Source: Gymnopus androsaceus JB14
Taxonomy: Eukaryota; Basidiomycota; Agaricomycetes; Agaricales; Omphalotaceae
Length of the DNA stretch: 64,000 nucleotides
Reading direction: 5' to 3'
Assembly (NCBI GenBank): GCA_009733575.1
Contig: ML769386.1
Span: forward strand, 410,227-474,226
Position 1 is the stretch's first letter; each line of letters starts with the position of its first letter. The notes under the pieces are model-generated. The model did no database searches. It worked only from the letters and a program-made list of their open reading frames with translations, and was not told the origin of the DNA. This document shows, piece after piece, positions 37,265 through 49,198 of the stretch. Both the position numbers and the translations under genes were made by a program.

Positions 37265-37339
37265 TTTGAAGGTGGAAGTTGAAGTGTTAAAAAAAAAATA
37301 GCGCTCGTGAGCGTCTAATCGATTTAATTTGCGCGTCTC

Positions 37340-37835
37340 TGTGTCCGGTCTGTTTGGAAGAGTTTGGTGCCCGGTACGCGATGGTACATATGCTACATAC
37401 TTACGATGCTCCGATTCAAGCCTCCTTCGAATTCGTTTCCGAGTAAGTAGTTCAAAATCGGGGACCACCGCCTGACGATGTCTTGCAAGACGAATTGCTT
37501 CCTGTGGCGGGTGGGTCTGTTTGGAAGAATTTGAGTGCCCAGTACACGATGATACATATTGTGTATATGCGATGCTCCGATTCAAGCCTCCTTCGAATTC
37601 GTTACGAATAAGTAGTTCCAAATCGGGGACCACCGTCATGGTGTAGTCTACGATGTCTTGCAAGACGAATTACGCGAGTTTCTTATGCACTTCCTGTGGC
37701 GGGTAGGTTTGCTTGGGAGAATTGGGTTCCCAGTGCGCAATGATAGATATGTTACGCTCATCTACGATGCCCTGATTCAAGCCTTATTCGGATTCGTTGC
37801 GCGCAAGTAGTTCCAAATCGGGGACCACCATCATG
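37340..37835. repeat. Three-copy tandem repeat, ~160-195 bases per unit
   Basis: The units begin near 37346, 37506 and 37702 with ggtctgtttggaag or a close variant. Each contains gcgatgctccgattcaagcc-like sequence, then cttcgaattcgtt and atcggggaccacc. Spacing differs (about 160 and 196 bases) because of small insertions. No coding sense is seen. It lies directly upstream of MAK16, so it could affect that promoter. Confidence 0.7.
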
Positions 37836-38135
37836 AATTGGTGTAGTAACTATCTACCTGTATAGATATGTATCTCAGCCTAACCATTACAGAACAGTGC
37901 TCAATATCATATTGTCTGAATAAATCTATGGAATAATTACTGTAAATACTGTCCGACGTGAGCTAAATATCTAATAGAAAGTCCAGATGCAAAACAGTGG
38001 GTGCAAGTTTGAATATCACCTCATGACAGCCATGTACGACTGACGAACATGTGTTAGTTGGGATTCTGGAGAGGAGTAGTTGAGTCTAGAGTATAATGTC
38101 CAAAGCACAACGGCAACGCACCTATGAGTGATGAC
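37836..38135. other. Intergenic stretch
   Basis: Three hundred bases between the tandem repeat and the end of the regulator gene. Nothing recognisable is seen. Confidence 0.35.
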
Positions 38136-40013
38136 CTAGGTGCAAACATTTTCATCGTTGACATGATGACCTCTGTTGAATCCATCAACTCGTTTCAAAG
38201 AGACTCTCCTAGGCAATCTGGAGGTTCCTTGACTGCCGATCTCCTGGATGAAAACATGCGCCGTAGTCATCCATAAGTGCTATCATGAAAGTTCGTCAGT
38301 ACTGTAATTCCTGAAAGTAAAATTGATACTTACACCCATTATCGGGTCTACGAAGGGGAAATCAGATAAATTCACGCTTCTAAACAGGACTGCAACGCTT
38401 TCTGCCGCAGACAAGACTGTGCATGAGAGGATGGATCTTGCTGGCTAAATGTTCCATGTAAAATAATGGTAGCCACACGACACAGCGTGTGCACAACAAC
38501 CAGTCTCCGAATTTTACTGCGTGAATGACTGGGGTCAGAAAGTGAAGGGAGCACGGTGGCCATATTGTTGATCGCATTGTTGAGGTTAGTGAATGCCTGC
38601 TGAAAGCGTGTTGCTTCTGAGAGAGACATGTCTTTGTTTTCTTAATTATTCAGCACAGTAAAACATACGAGAGAAGCACATACTGGGCTGATATTGACGG
38701 CGTAGCAATGAGGCCCTTTCGAACAGTATCGCAGCTTTGGCATGGAGGGCTAGCAAAGATCTTCTGTTATCGGGTGTATTAGACACAAAGTTCTGAATGG
38801 TATGTCTCCCTTGAACATTTTCTAGTGGAATCTGACAACAGGAATCAGTATATTTGTAATAGAATTGCGTTTGACAGTACCTGAGAGTAAGCCTCAGCAT
38901 CAAGCGGCCATGGAGCATCAATTCGCGACTCGGGGACATCGTATGCAATGTGAGATGTGGAACCATCCACTGCAGTCCAGCAAGAGTTCATAATAACCAC
39001 CTGCCAGAGAGCATTCACCCGTTCACCCTCTTCAACAGGATCTATCGGCGGAGGAAGTGAGTGCATCCCCGCCCTTCCTTGGAAGGCATACATATCCGCT
39101 GAGCGAATTTTGTGAAATCCAGCTCCGAGAACCATAGACACGGCGGCGGATATGCGGTACTTTCCTTCAAGGCTCCTTCCGTTGATAAAATAATACTGAG
39201 ACAACAATATTTCGGCTTGAACACAGTGTAAAAGACTTCGAGATAATTGACTCGGATCCCTAGACAGTCCGAGAGAAGCATCATACAGTGCTTGTTTTAG
39301 AAACGCCGACTGGAGAGCAGACAGCTCATTCACGGGAGAAAGATATGCTCCTAACAGCTGACATGCGCTGAGGATAGAAGGAAATGGTTGCTGTTGGGAT
39401 GAAGATGATGAGAGAGCATGGGAGAACCGGGAGTAGTTCAGATAGAATCCAAATTCTGATGAATAAGGAAGGAAAGACCGAAACCTTTTGCAGAAGTAAA
39501 TATGGTTAGTCTAAAGAAATAAGACGAGAAGCTAGACTCACAAGGCCTGTCGCATGTTCAACGAGATCTACAACAAAGTCAACGAAAAGAAATTGTTATT
39601 ACTGCAAGTCCTACATTCAAAGGGGTATGGGGCGCTCTGGAAGCTGAACTGCTACTCGATTGTAGAGCCAGTGTCCGGGAGGGGTCATTGGGATTCTCGA
39701 GTTGTTGAAGTCGATCTTCTAAAATAGCGATTTCTTCTCGCAAAAGCTGATCGGGGGATGCACTGCCGTCGGAATACTTGCATGCGCTAGGTAGCGTAGA
39801 GCTACACGACCCGCATACGGGTCGCCTTCCATCACAACGCTGGGAGGTAGAAAGAATGAGATACGAAAAGCAGGACTGCCAAACAAAGCTCACGATTTTT
39901 CGCAGCCTATTGAGAATAATGTTAATAAATTAATATCTATCTTTAAGCGAAAAAAATTACCTGCAATTTATACAAGCAGTACCCTTTGGAGACCTCCCAG
40001 GTGCTTTTGACAT
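38136..40013 (-). CDS. Zn2Cys6 fungal transcription factor
   Basis: The N-terminus MSKAPGRSPKGTACINCR, spliced to LRKI and RCDGRRPVCGSC, gives the six-cysteine binuclear zinc cluster (CxxC...C...CxxC...C). A short coiled coil follows (EEIAILEDRLQQLE). The middle region (LSACQLLGAYLSPVNE, HCVQAEILLSQYYFINGRSL, AAVSMVLGAGFHKI) resembles the fungal-specific transcription factor domain. One missing base near 38398 shifts the last part, which then reads VAVLFRSVNLSDFPFVDPIM and LWMTTAHVFIQEIG. Without that correction the protein would end at LQSCLEA. No metabolic cluster adjoins it closely, so its target is open. Confidence 0.75.
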
Positions 40014-41673
40014 CGAGAGTGGTCGACGTGTTTTTGTGTCGGAAAGCCAACATATTGAAGAGCTTATATACCTCCGCCACCTAGCGTAGGTGATTGTAAG
40101 CCGTTTCCCCAACCGTCGTTTACGACCGAGGGTTAAGTTAACAAGCAGCTAAACCTAGCAAAAAGCGTTTCAGTTGATCAATGATGTCGAGTCGTCGGTT
40201 CCTAATTAATACGATGAAGAGCGGGCAAAGGTGGCCTACATGTCAATATATTGGCTCGCCTCCGACAAATGGCGGGAGTCTGACCCTCAAAGTGCGTACT
40301 AGTCCTTTCTTTTTATTCCTGTGTACAGCGGGATAGAAACAAGATAAAGGATTTCTCGGGACTCAACCGCATAACCTAGTTCAGGCATGAAATAAGCCAA
40401 ACGAGATGATAAGCTTAACAGAAATTTTACGAGTTCTAGGCGCCCCCCGAGCTCTGCAAAACGTTTTGTAACGAGTGACACTTGACCCTTGGTGATTTGA
40501 ACTTTCCATGTTCATCTCCACCATTTGATGAGTCGATACAAGTCATCTCCGTAGGCAGGGAAGGTGATGCGAATGTCAAAACTTCCTTATAAGCAGGCAA
40601 TGATTGACCGTGCTAGGAAATTCGGCCGTGTCAGGATGAAATTCGTGACAAGTAACTATAACTAGCAAGAGAATGAGTCAACGATTTGGAGCTCATCGTG
40701 TGCTGCAACGCGAAGGAGAAGATAACGGACCACGTGGCCATGGTTTGCTTTCGCTGTCCGAGTCACCAAGCGCCCATGTATTCATGTATTCACCAGCGAT
40801 ACTCAGCTAAACCATCTCTGCGCGCCTTTAACCCGTAAAGCGCGTGTGGGACTCTTCTAACGCGCCTCCTCCAGTCCTTGATTCTCACCCGAGTTCGAAA
40901 GCAGACAGAAATACTTACCCTGTGCAATCTCGATGTTCCAGACGGTCGATCATCTCCGTCTGGTCTGTGCCTTCAGTTGTGAGTACTTATTTTCATTTAT
41001 TTGATGCACATAATCATGATCCTCCTCGGAGCAGTTCATTTCTACGAATACAATTGGGCTTGTGTAGCTAGTGTGGCGTCTTTGAGTTCAAGCGATAGTT
41101 GGGATCTATCATCTATGGCTCTGACGATGGCCATTGGTGGATTGTTTCCACTGGGTTCATGCATCCTGCAATATGTACATCTGTAGACGAGGCCTAACAA
41201 GACCGTACGTCCAGGCGATGTTCAGGCTGAACTAAATCCGATTCAACGATTTTATTCAAGTATGGATTGACCTACGTCATTCCATCAAGGGGCACCGTCG
41301 ATCCCAACGTCGGTGCCAACGGAACCGATGCGCACAAGGAGTAAGTCCAGCTGGTTGATAATAGTAGCGGCTTACAGACACCTACGATGAGCAAAGCAAT
41401 TCACTAAGACAGTTCGGTCATGAACGGACTTGCTATGTAGCACCGTGCATCATGTGCATCCTCGACCAGAAACCGGTTCAGTCCACAGCAATAAAATTTG
41501 GTGATGATGAAGGTCTTTCCAGCACTTTATCACGCATGAATTTCTCGAACAGAAGCAGATGCATCGAGACTTGAAGCGAAACACTCAGTTTATAGCGATG
41601 AAATTGTAGTAGTCTAATCTGAGTTGTAATAAGCTTAACAAGGGAACACCGATGAAGCTTACTTACTGTCATC
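40014..41673. other. Gene-poor stretch
   Basis: 1.66 kb upstream of the regulator. Plus-strand scraps at 40844-41350 (for example TYVIPSRGTVDPNVGANGTD near 41270) have a faint protein-like look, but no start, splice pattern or family could be set. No gene is called. Confidence 0.3.
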
Positions 41674-41913
41674 GGGGGCAAAGACCAACGCACTTGAGAA
41701 TCAAGTGCCTTGAACGCATTATTACCCAGCGCACTGGATAACGCACGCGAGTAATGAATTCAAGAACAAAAGTCTTAGGTAGCTTTATGATTTGATGCCA
41801 ACTCTCGGAATGGCATACCTGTTTTGCAAAAGCCCCGCCTAGTGCGTAACCCAGTGCGTTGGGTGGTGCGTTTAAGGCACTTGACCGTCCAGTGCGTTGG
41901 TCTTTGTCCCTGT
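41674..41913. mobile_element. Foldback / MITE-like element with ~80-base inverted ends
   Basis: The left arm (gcaaagaccaacgcacttga, running to about 41755) is the imperfect reverse complement of the right arm (about 41835-41913, ending agtgcgttggtctttgtccc). About 75 unrelated bases lie between. The arms contain repeated agtgcgttgg/ccaacgcact boxes. There is no coding capacity, as expected for a non-autonomous element. Flanking target duplications could not be identified with certainty. Confidence 0.65.
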
Positions 41914-42574
41914 TGTGTATCTTCCTGCGGCCCTCAAGTACTCTTTAAACTTTATCTCCGATATGAGCTGAGATACTGTATGTGCATGTCATGAGAAAAG
42001 CCATACCACGAAGCATGTACATTGGTAAGTACAGTATTGCTTAGATAGCAAAGGTTGGGTAATTGGAACTTTGAGAATAACTCTGAAGCATCACCACGCG
42101 GAAAACACAGTTAGTATTTCCGAAATTGGGAAGAAACTTGGACTGCATGACAATTTGGAGCCATTCCTTCATGAAGTTACAAGGGACGCAACAGGCTTGA
42201 CAATCGTCGCTTTGTTTCTAGAATAACAAACGTCGAGCTGAGAAACTAGAAGTTCGAGGAAGAAACCCACATCGATACTGTGGAGTTTACCAGTACGTTA
42301 CTGCTGGGACATCCATTTACCGAAAACGGGGAGGTCTCGTTAAGCCTTTGCAGCATAATGTCTGGCGGAAAGCTCTATACCCGCAAGAGCCCCTCAAAAC
42401 CTGGAATAAACGAGGAGAACGGAACGAGTCAGCTGTCGCTCGCTGAATCGTTCAATCAGACATTCTTACGCTACCCCCGTAACGATCTGAATCAGGAAGA
42501 TTCCGTGCTAGACCAAAAAACTCATACATAAACAAGGAAGCTTACTCCTTGCGATACAACCATCACTTTCCATC
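41914..42574. other. Upstream region of VPS68
   Basis: An 83-codon plus-strand frame (42280-42531) has no recognisable motif and is probably chance. Otherwise this is promoter sequence for the following gene. Confidence 0.3.
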
Positions 42575-43423
42575 ATGTTTCGTCGCAGCTCAGATGCTCC
42601 CAGCTTCACCTCTCCAGTGGAAATCCAAGTCCACACTCGAGTAGAGATTCACGAGGAATTGGATGAGCCGACCGGCAAACCTCACCGGAGCTCCCGTGTA
42701 ACTGGCTCTCTCTTACCACCATCTCCACCGCCAGTGAATTACTGGAACGATCCAGAAAGAAATATGTCTCTTCCAAGGTCCAATTACGATCCTCGTAGAG
42801 TTTGCCTGAATCCTTTCCCGGACCTCCATCTTGGAAAATATCGTCGAACTGTTGGAGTATACCTTGCTGGAGCTTTGGTTCGTCTAATTCCATTTCATGG
42901 CCCAAAATCTGCTTATAATTTTTCAATCTATAGTTCGCAATTGGAAACTTTGTGTTCTTCGACGCTGCTGTTTATTCAGCACACGCTCGTGTTCCATGGG
43001 GTGTAGACCCACCTGTACACGTTACTTTTGTCGATTGGGTTCCAGGCATTTGCTCAATATTAGGCTATCTTGTCGTTAATCTCATCGACAAGGACCGTAT
43101 CAAAGGCGATGAGGGCTTTGGTGACTCAAGAGCTGTCTGGAGAGCAAGACTCTTCTTGTTCATAGGTTTTGCCTTGATGGCTGGTGGTCTGGCTGGCAGC
43201 GTGGTGCGTGTTCATATTGCTTTCAGAAGCTTCTGGCTTTTCTAACGATTTCCGCCCCTAGACCGTTCTAGTACTGAAATATGTCCTCAGCGACTACGCA
43301 GAGATGTTCAAGTACTATGGCTACGCCAATGTCACCCAAAACCTCCTTCTCATGATTTCAGCCGCCTTCCTTTGGATGGCTCAGAGCACGAGCGGAGAAT
43401 ATGAATACAACCTGACGCTATAA
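42575..43423 (+). CDS. VPS68: VPS68 / UPF0220 family four-helix membrane protein
   Basis: Vps68 is a vacuolar/endosomal membrane protein linked to late vacuolar sorting. A family-atypical hydrophilic N-terminal extension of about 80 residues precedes FPDLHLGKYRRTVGVYLAGA. Then come IGNFVFFDAAVYSAHA, VTFVDWVPGICSILGYLVVN with LIDKDRIKGDEGFGDSR, WRARLFLFIGFALMAGGLAG and TVLVLKYVLSDYAEMF. The last helix reads NLLLMISAAFLWMAQ. Introns at about 42878-42931 and 43204-43260 keep the frame. The gene is intact. Confidence 0.88.
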
Positions 43424-45328
43424 CATAGAGTAGTAGAACGACGTATGCGGGTGTTTGAAGCGAATCGCGTGCTTTGACAGCCAGGTTCGCGAAGCTCTTG
43501 TCGCATAATTGATACTTATCGGATTCGGAAATGGACCCAGTCGGCGCTACTTCACCTGCTACATTATCTTTTATGCTTTCACATCTATTATTCGGTGTAC
43601 TTTGCTTTGTGTATCATCAACAACGGTTTTTTTTTTTTTGACCAACCCCGCTCAGTCTAATCCAGATGCCGTCCTTCCCACTCGTGCCTTTCTTCGAGAT
43701 TTTGGCAGTACCTAGATTGCTTAATACCGTACGTCGCTCACTAATCGGCGCCCCAAGCTCGCTCAAAATTCTTTACTTCTTGCTGCACCCAGATTGCTTG
43801 TCGCTCACTAATCGGCGCTCAAAGCTCGCTCAAGATTCTTCCCTTCTGAATCTTTTTCATGACAGGCAGTTCGCAGTGCAAACCCACTAATACTTGCTAC
43901 CCGCGCCACTGTATTATCGAAGGTTTGATATGACCTTAGAAGCGAGGAATCGACTCTGGTCGAATTGCCGATAGATGGCCCTCTTTCCAGGTACTATTCC
44001 GTTGTGCTCGTTGACGAGTACTGACTTTCAATACTGTGTAGAGCCAAACTGTGCCCTGGAATTATCCACGTCACTCGTCTTTCATTGTCAAGTAGGATAA
44101 TGATGTGGAATTAATTATTGGATGTCCAGGTCCTTGTTCAATGTTGTTACTCTATTCCGAGTGTCACAAATGGTGGCGGCAAATGCAGTTGACTTTCATT
44201 GCCACGAGACATGTCTTGCGCGTTTTAGTCGTGCATTTGCATTGCTATTAATCGTCGTCGTCCCAGCTGAGAGGATAGCCACCACCACATATACGGTGTA
44301 TATGTACCTTCCACGGTGAGTACCTGTTATGTCATCTAATCCAGATATATGAACTCTCAATTTGCTAGCAGTCAGCATCATGATCTGTCTGGACTGTGCG
44401 GACTGTTTTGTTTCCTTGGTCCTTACTTCGCTTCCCCATGGCAGTTCTGTCTGTAAATTACGAAACGATGTGTACGATTCATATGACATATGACTCGGCT
44501 CTTCCAACGTTGCGGTTGAACCACGGAGTGGCAGCTACCAGAACACTCAGAACGGACCGACATGAATCATGTAAATCTGTACCGTGTGGTACCCGATGCT
44601 CTCAAGTTAAAGCTTCTATCCGTCCCCGTGGCAAGGGAGGCTTAATCTTCGGAAATAGCAGCATTCGTAGGCTCATGGGTGCGGAACCAGATAGTTTGTG
44701 TTCACCCAAACCGCCTCGGACTAGCTGCGACTAATGCTTCATTGCTGACGGCTATTGGAACTGGTATGAATTTTCATTCATTTTGCTACCTCTCGATCTA
44801 TTTCTCAAGAGCAGCTCAAGAGTCATGGCCTTTGGTCGACCACACTGGTTTAGCGGGCCGCCTTCAGGGTTGATATGGCACCCAAGCTCACGAATGTCGC
44901 TCTGATTCGCGATAGGTATACACCGAGGAACTACCAAGCTTGCTTGCAATGTGACGGTCCGATATCAATCGCATATTGGATTTATTGGTGTATTTTCTCA
45001 ATCACGTTCCTCTTTGTGCGAAAACATACCTGTTACGAGCCCTCTTTGGCCAAACCTCGGAAGCTCTCCAGTCAGTTGATTCGAAACAGAGTATGTTTAG
45101 GCTCAATTTAGACTCGCAGATAGAATTGAATGACGCTGTACCAGAGGTGGCCCGGACAGAGTTTCTGTTCCGGGAGGAAGGTTGCCAGCAACCCACAAAT
45201 TGACGCAGACGACCAACCGGGACCCGTGAATATCCAAGGAACAAGTCGCGATTCCTGACGGTACGTAGCTCATTTTTCTTGCTATAAATGTCTTTGTATA
45301 GTGTCTTCCCTGTCTGCATCTCTCCATC
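43424..45328. other. Gene-poor stretch with a short direct repeat
   Basis: 1.9 kb without an assignable gene. Plus-strand frames of 60-110 codons around 44120-45200 include hydrophobic pieces (for example ALLLIVVVPAER), but start, splice sites and family are unclear. A direct repeat of about 60 bases (43711-43777 and 43788-43848, sharing tcgctcactaatcggcgc) lies near the left end. Confidence 0.35.
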
Positions 45329-47046
45329 ATGCGGTTCTCATTCGCGCTCACTTCTATGGTAGCGGCTCTCAGCTGTTTCGTCAACGCTTACCCAGAACCA
45401 GGATTAGTGACAGGTAAACCCACACTCGTTAACCTCTCCCTCGAGTTCTAACGAAACATACAGGGAACGTAAATCCTGTTGCTGATCCTACCCTATGTAA
45501 AGACGACGCTGGGACATACTGGCTCTTTTGTGAGGCTGATTCAGCTGTATTTGAACTCTTTCACGACTAAATGTTTCTCGGCGTATAGCGACTGCTCCTG
45601 GAATCGAAATCCGTACTTCTACTGATAGGACCGCTTGGACGTTAATTGGCGTCGTATGGCCCGACGGTGCAAGTTGGACGGATGTCTACACTGGAACTAC
45701 AAACGGGTTCGGAATACACTACCGGATGCTATAGCCTCCTGATTCACTCACTCTGTTCACAGGAACCTGTGGGCGCCCGATTGTACATACTTGGACGGTC
45801 AATTCTACGTGAGTACTGGTATGGCTCATCCTTAGTTTTGCTAACTGTTTATTAATAGCTCTTCTACGCTGCTTCCTCATTCGGATCTCAAAATGTAACA
45901 CGATTTCACCTCTCGTGTCTGCTGACAAGCTAATCACTCCTTAGTCCTGCTATCTTTTTCGCCAAATCCACAACCGGAGAACCTGGTAGGTCTTTCTATA
46001 CTGGAAGTGAGATCCTGGATAATGACCATCATTTCAGGTAGCTGGACGAATGAAGGTCTGGTAACATCTACAGTCACTGGAGACACCTACAATGTGAGTA
46101 CTTAGTGGACATTGGTGCGTTCATATATCTCAATTAGCGCTGTCTAGGCCATCGACCCCAACCTGATCATCGGTAAATCGATTCCAAAGCAATCATATCT
46201 ATGAGATGCTAAACCTTCATTGAATACTACTAGTCGGCGATGTCTGGTGGCTCTCTTTAGGAAGCTTCTGGGACGGAATCATGGGTGAACCGTGAGCTTC
46301 ATTTCATTTAATGTCCCCATAAAACCTATTAATTATACCATATGTAGTCTCAGGCAGTAGTACCGGAAAACCAACGGGCACGACAGTCACCCACCTCGCT
46401 GAAAACTCTGCGAACGGCGATGAAATGGAAGCAAGTGTCATCTGGCAAAATGGCTCCTTTTTCTACCTTTTCACGTCGTGGGGTCTCTGTTGCGAGGGGA
46501 CATCCAGTACCTATATGATTCGTGTCGGAAGGTCTACGGAGTACGTGCTTTCATGGAGGTATCACCGAACGATGCTGACGATGGAACCTTAAAGATACAA
46601 TGGTGACTACGTCGATGCTAATGGTGTATCTTTGCTCGATGGTGGAGGAACCATTGTGCTCGAGGCTCATGATGATGTACGTGCGCAACTTGAAGAGAAG
46701 AAACAGCTCACTGACATGACTTCCATTGCAGGTCATCGGTCCAGGAGGACAGGATCTAATGACGGATGTCGATGGAACGGTCATAGTCTACCGTAAGTTG
46801 TCCTGCACTGAGTCGACCTCCTTTTCTAAATCTCAACGATTTACCTTGATAGACTACTATACTTCTGCTGGTACCTTGGTAAGTTTTACCGAACCAACTT
46901 GGTCAATCCTTTCAATACTGAATAAATTCCTATTGGGCAGCTTGGTATCAACTTGGTCGATTTCAGCACTGGCTGGCCTGTAAGTATTCTTTTCGATTAA
47001 AATACAGATGCGATCTTTGGCTGATTATTCCTAGGTCTTGTTTTGA
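45329..47046 (+). CDS. Secreted GH43 arabinan endo-1,5-alpha-L-arabinosidase
   Basis: A signal peptide (MRFSFALTSMVAALSCFVNA) leads into the five-bladed beta-propeller of GH43 arabinanases, which cut pectin side chains. Motifs: NPVADPTLCKDDAGTYWLF (catalytic base Asp), LWAPDCTYLDGQFYLFYAAS, AIDPNLIIVGDVWWLSLGSF, then AENSANGDEMEASVIW (acid Glu). Also seen are SFFYLFTSWGLCC and the C-terminal GPGGQDLMTDVDGTVIVYHY and GINLVDFSTGWPV. Around ten exons are needed. One junction (after SSFGSQN near 45890-45944) leaves one base too many, so a small error or an unusual splice site is likely. It points to plant-biomass decay. Confidence 0.85.
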
Positions 47047-47559
47047 TCGATATAACTTTATACCCCTCTTGCGCTTCAAATTGGCGTAAGTACCGTTTAT
47101 TTATGGAATGGAAATATGGATCATGGCCATTGTATGTCTAACGAAGTGATATACATTCTTTATAACAATGCAAAAGACAATACAAATACAACGAACTACG
47201 CAAGGAAGGAGTGAATAATTAAACCGACAAGATGATATGTAGGCGTATTCGTAGCGTTTGGGTCGCTGCTCGCGCGAAAATACCCAATTCGCAGATATGA
47301 GCGAAATTAAGGCGGTGTTCTCAGCAGCTGGCCTTGACCGGAAGCTACTTTGGTACGCGATTCCTCTGACTTCCGCATCGCAGACAACGCTCACGTCAAG
47401 TATCTGTATCCAATCCGCTTGCTATCCACAAGAATTCAACAGGAACGAAACATTTGGTGGGTTTTATTTTTGGAAATTGCCTACACTTACTTTACTGTAC
47501 TGTAGTACATCATCATTTCATCGACATCGACTACGTAGCTAGCGATTCCGAGCTCTGCT
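47047..47559. other. Convergent intergenic region
   Basis: Five hundred bases between the GH43 stop and the aldo/keto reductase stop. No gene is recognised. Confidence 0.4.
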
Positions 47560-49004
47560 CTACTCAAATATATCCCAATCCAAACCCCAGGCCTTACTTG
47601 GGTTCAGACCACGCTCAGGCTTGTGAGCTCTAGCAGCCGCCTCGATCTTGTCGAACGTCGCGTCGGGTAGTTTCTTGAGATGTATGTTTTCGATCACTCG
47701 CGAAGGCGTAACACTTTTTGGGAGCGTGATGGTCTGTGGGGGAGGGCAATAAGAAAGCGACACTATAACTTCATAGATCTATACGTACACCTCTCTGGAC
47801 ATGCCATGAAATCAGCACTTGAGCGGGGGTCATTTGAGCTCATCTGCAGCATTTTGATCTATAATTCTTATTCAGTCTGATTCGTGTCTTAGAGTAGACT
47901 TACTTCGGGAACATTGAGAGAATCTTTGACGCGTTGGGTACTACCAAGAGGGGAATAGGCTTCTAGAAGAAGTCCAGTCTTCTTGGAAAACTAAAACATC
48001 GTTAGTATACTTTGTTGTACGACCGTAACTTTGGATTCTCGCCTCTAGCAGCTCAACCTGCGGAAACCAAAAGTTGATCTCGACCTGGTTGACAGCGGGT
48101 TGGACTTTGAGAGGGTTCGCTGTGAGATTTTGAATACGGCGGATGTTGAAGCTGAGGGAGATATTTATATGACCATCATCGGTGACATCAGGACTTCGAT
48201 TCAAACTCACTTGCTGATTCCGATATTCTTCACTTTACCTTTCTCGACCATTTCTTCTAGTTTCTGCCACGTCGGATAAGGGTTTTCGGTCAAATCCTTA
48301 TCGTAGTTGGCAGGGGTCCCGTTCTTGGGAACCGCGAGTGGCCTAGGTAGTAATTTCAGTAAACATATCATAAATCAACCGAGCCCTTACCAGTGAATGA
48401 TATAAAGATCCAAGTAGTCCGTACCTAAATTTTTTCAAAGATTCGTCGAGCGCAGGCTCAACGTCTTCTGGAGCATGGAACGTATTCCAAAGCTGTAAAA
48501 CATTCATAAATGTGTTAATATCTAGTACTTAGAAATTAAACAACAAACCTTGCTTGTCAACCAGACGTCCTCCCTCTTGACACCACTTTCCTTCAACGCA
48601 TCTCCGACTTCTTTCTCGTTTCTGTAAGCCCAGGCGCCATCGATGTGCCTATATCCCGCGTCCAAGGCAGTCTTTACTGCGGCCCCAACTTCACCCTTCT
48701 GTGCCTGCCAAACTCCCAAAGCCACAGAAGGAATCTGCGCGCCAGATGGGAGAGTATAATGCGTAGGCAGACCACCTACTAGTCCTTTGTGCGTATGATA
48801 TCCGCATTTCAGAGACGGGAATCTCAAGCCCGAGAGAAGGTTTCTGCGAGCAGTGAACGCGACCGAAAGCATAACAAGCAGCGAAAGAGCAGCAAGTTTC
48901 TTCCAACTGAATTTTCTGCTGGGAGTTTGGGTCTGAGCACGATATTCAGTGACCTCGGGATCGGCTTTGTCACTGTCGTTGTAATTATAAAGTGGAAGAG
49001 ACAT
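47560..49004 (-). CDS. Aldo/keto reductase with N-terminal membrane anchor
   Basis: An N-terminal tail of about 35 residues and a hydrophobic helix (LAALSLLVMLSVAFTA) precede the AKR barrel. The barrel shows LPSGAQIPSVALGVW, ALDAGYRHIDGAWAYRNE (catalytic Asp and Tyr), EDVWLTSKLWN (Lys) and DYLDLYIIHW (His), so the tetrad is complete. Later exons give KVKNIGISK, VNQVEINFWFPQ, LLLEAYSPLGS and TLPKSVTPSRVIENI. It ends GLDWDIFE. The small exon near 47765-47830 (QVLISWHVQRG) is out of frame by one base, so the model has one probable indel. It presumably reduces a carbonyl with NADPH; substrate unknown. Confidence 0.85.
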
Positions 49005-49198
49005 GATATCACTGGATAAGCTAGGCTCAGTCCCACCCTGTCTATGAGCTCACTGCCTTGGCGGAGCTGTCTGATAAGCGAGAAACGGCATCGGAGCAGG
49101 ACACCGGAACGGCCCGACGGATGCTTCCGACTCCGCACATGTTGGTACTCTCCTTAGAACGTTCATTATCTAGATTCCTTTCGATTTATACGCGAAAA

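Noticed and set aside
47101..47394. Minus-strand 97-codon frame between GH43 and the aldo/keto reductase
   Set aside because: No family features; it lies in a convergent intergenic region with no start context.
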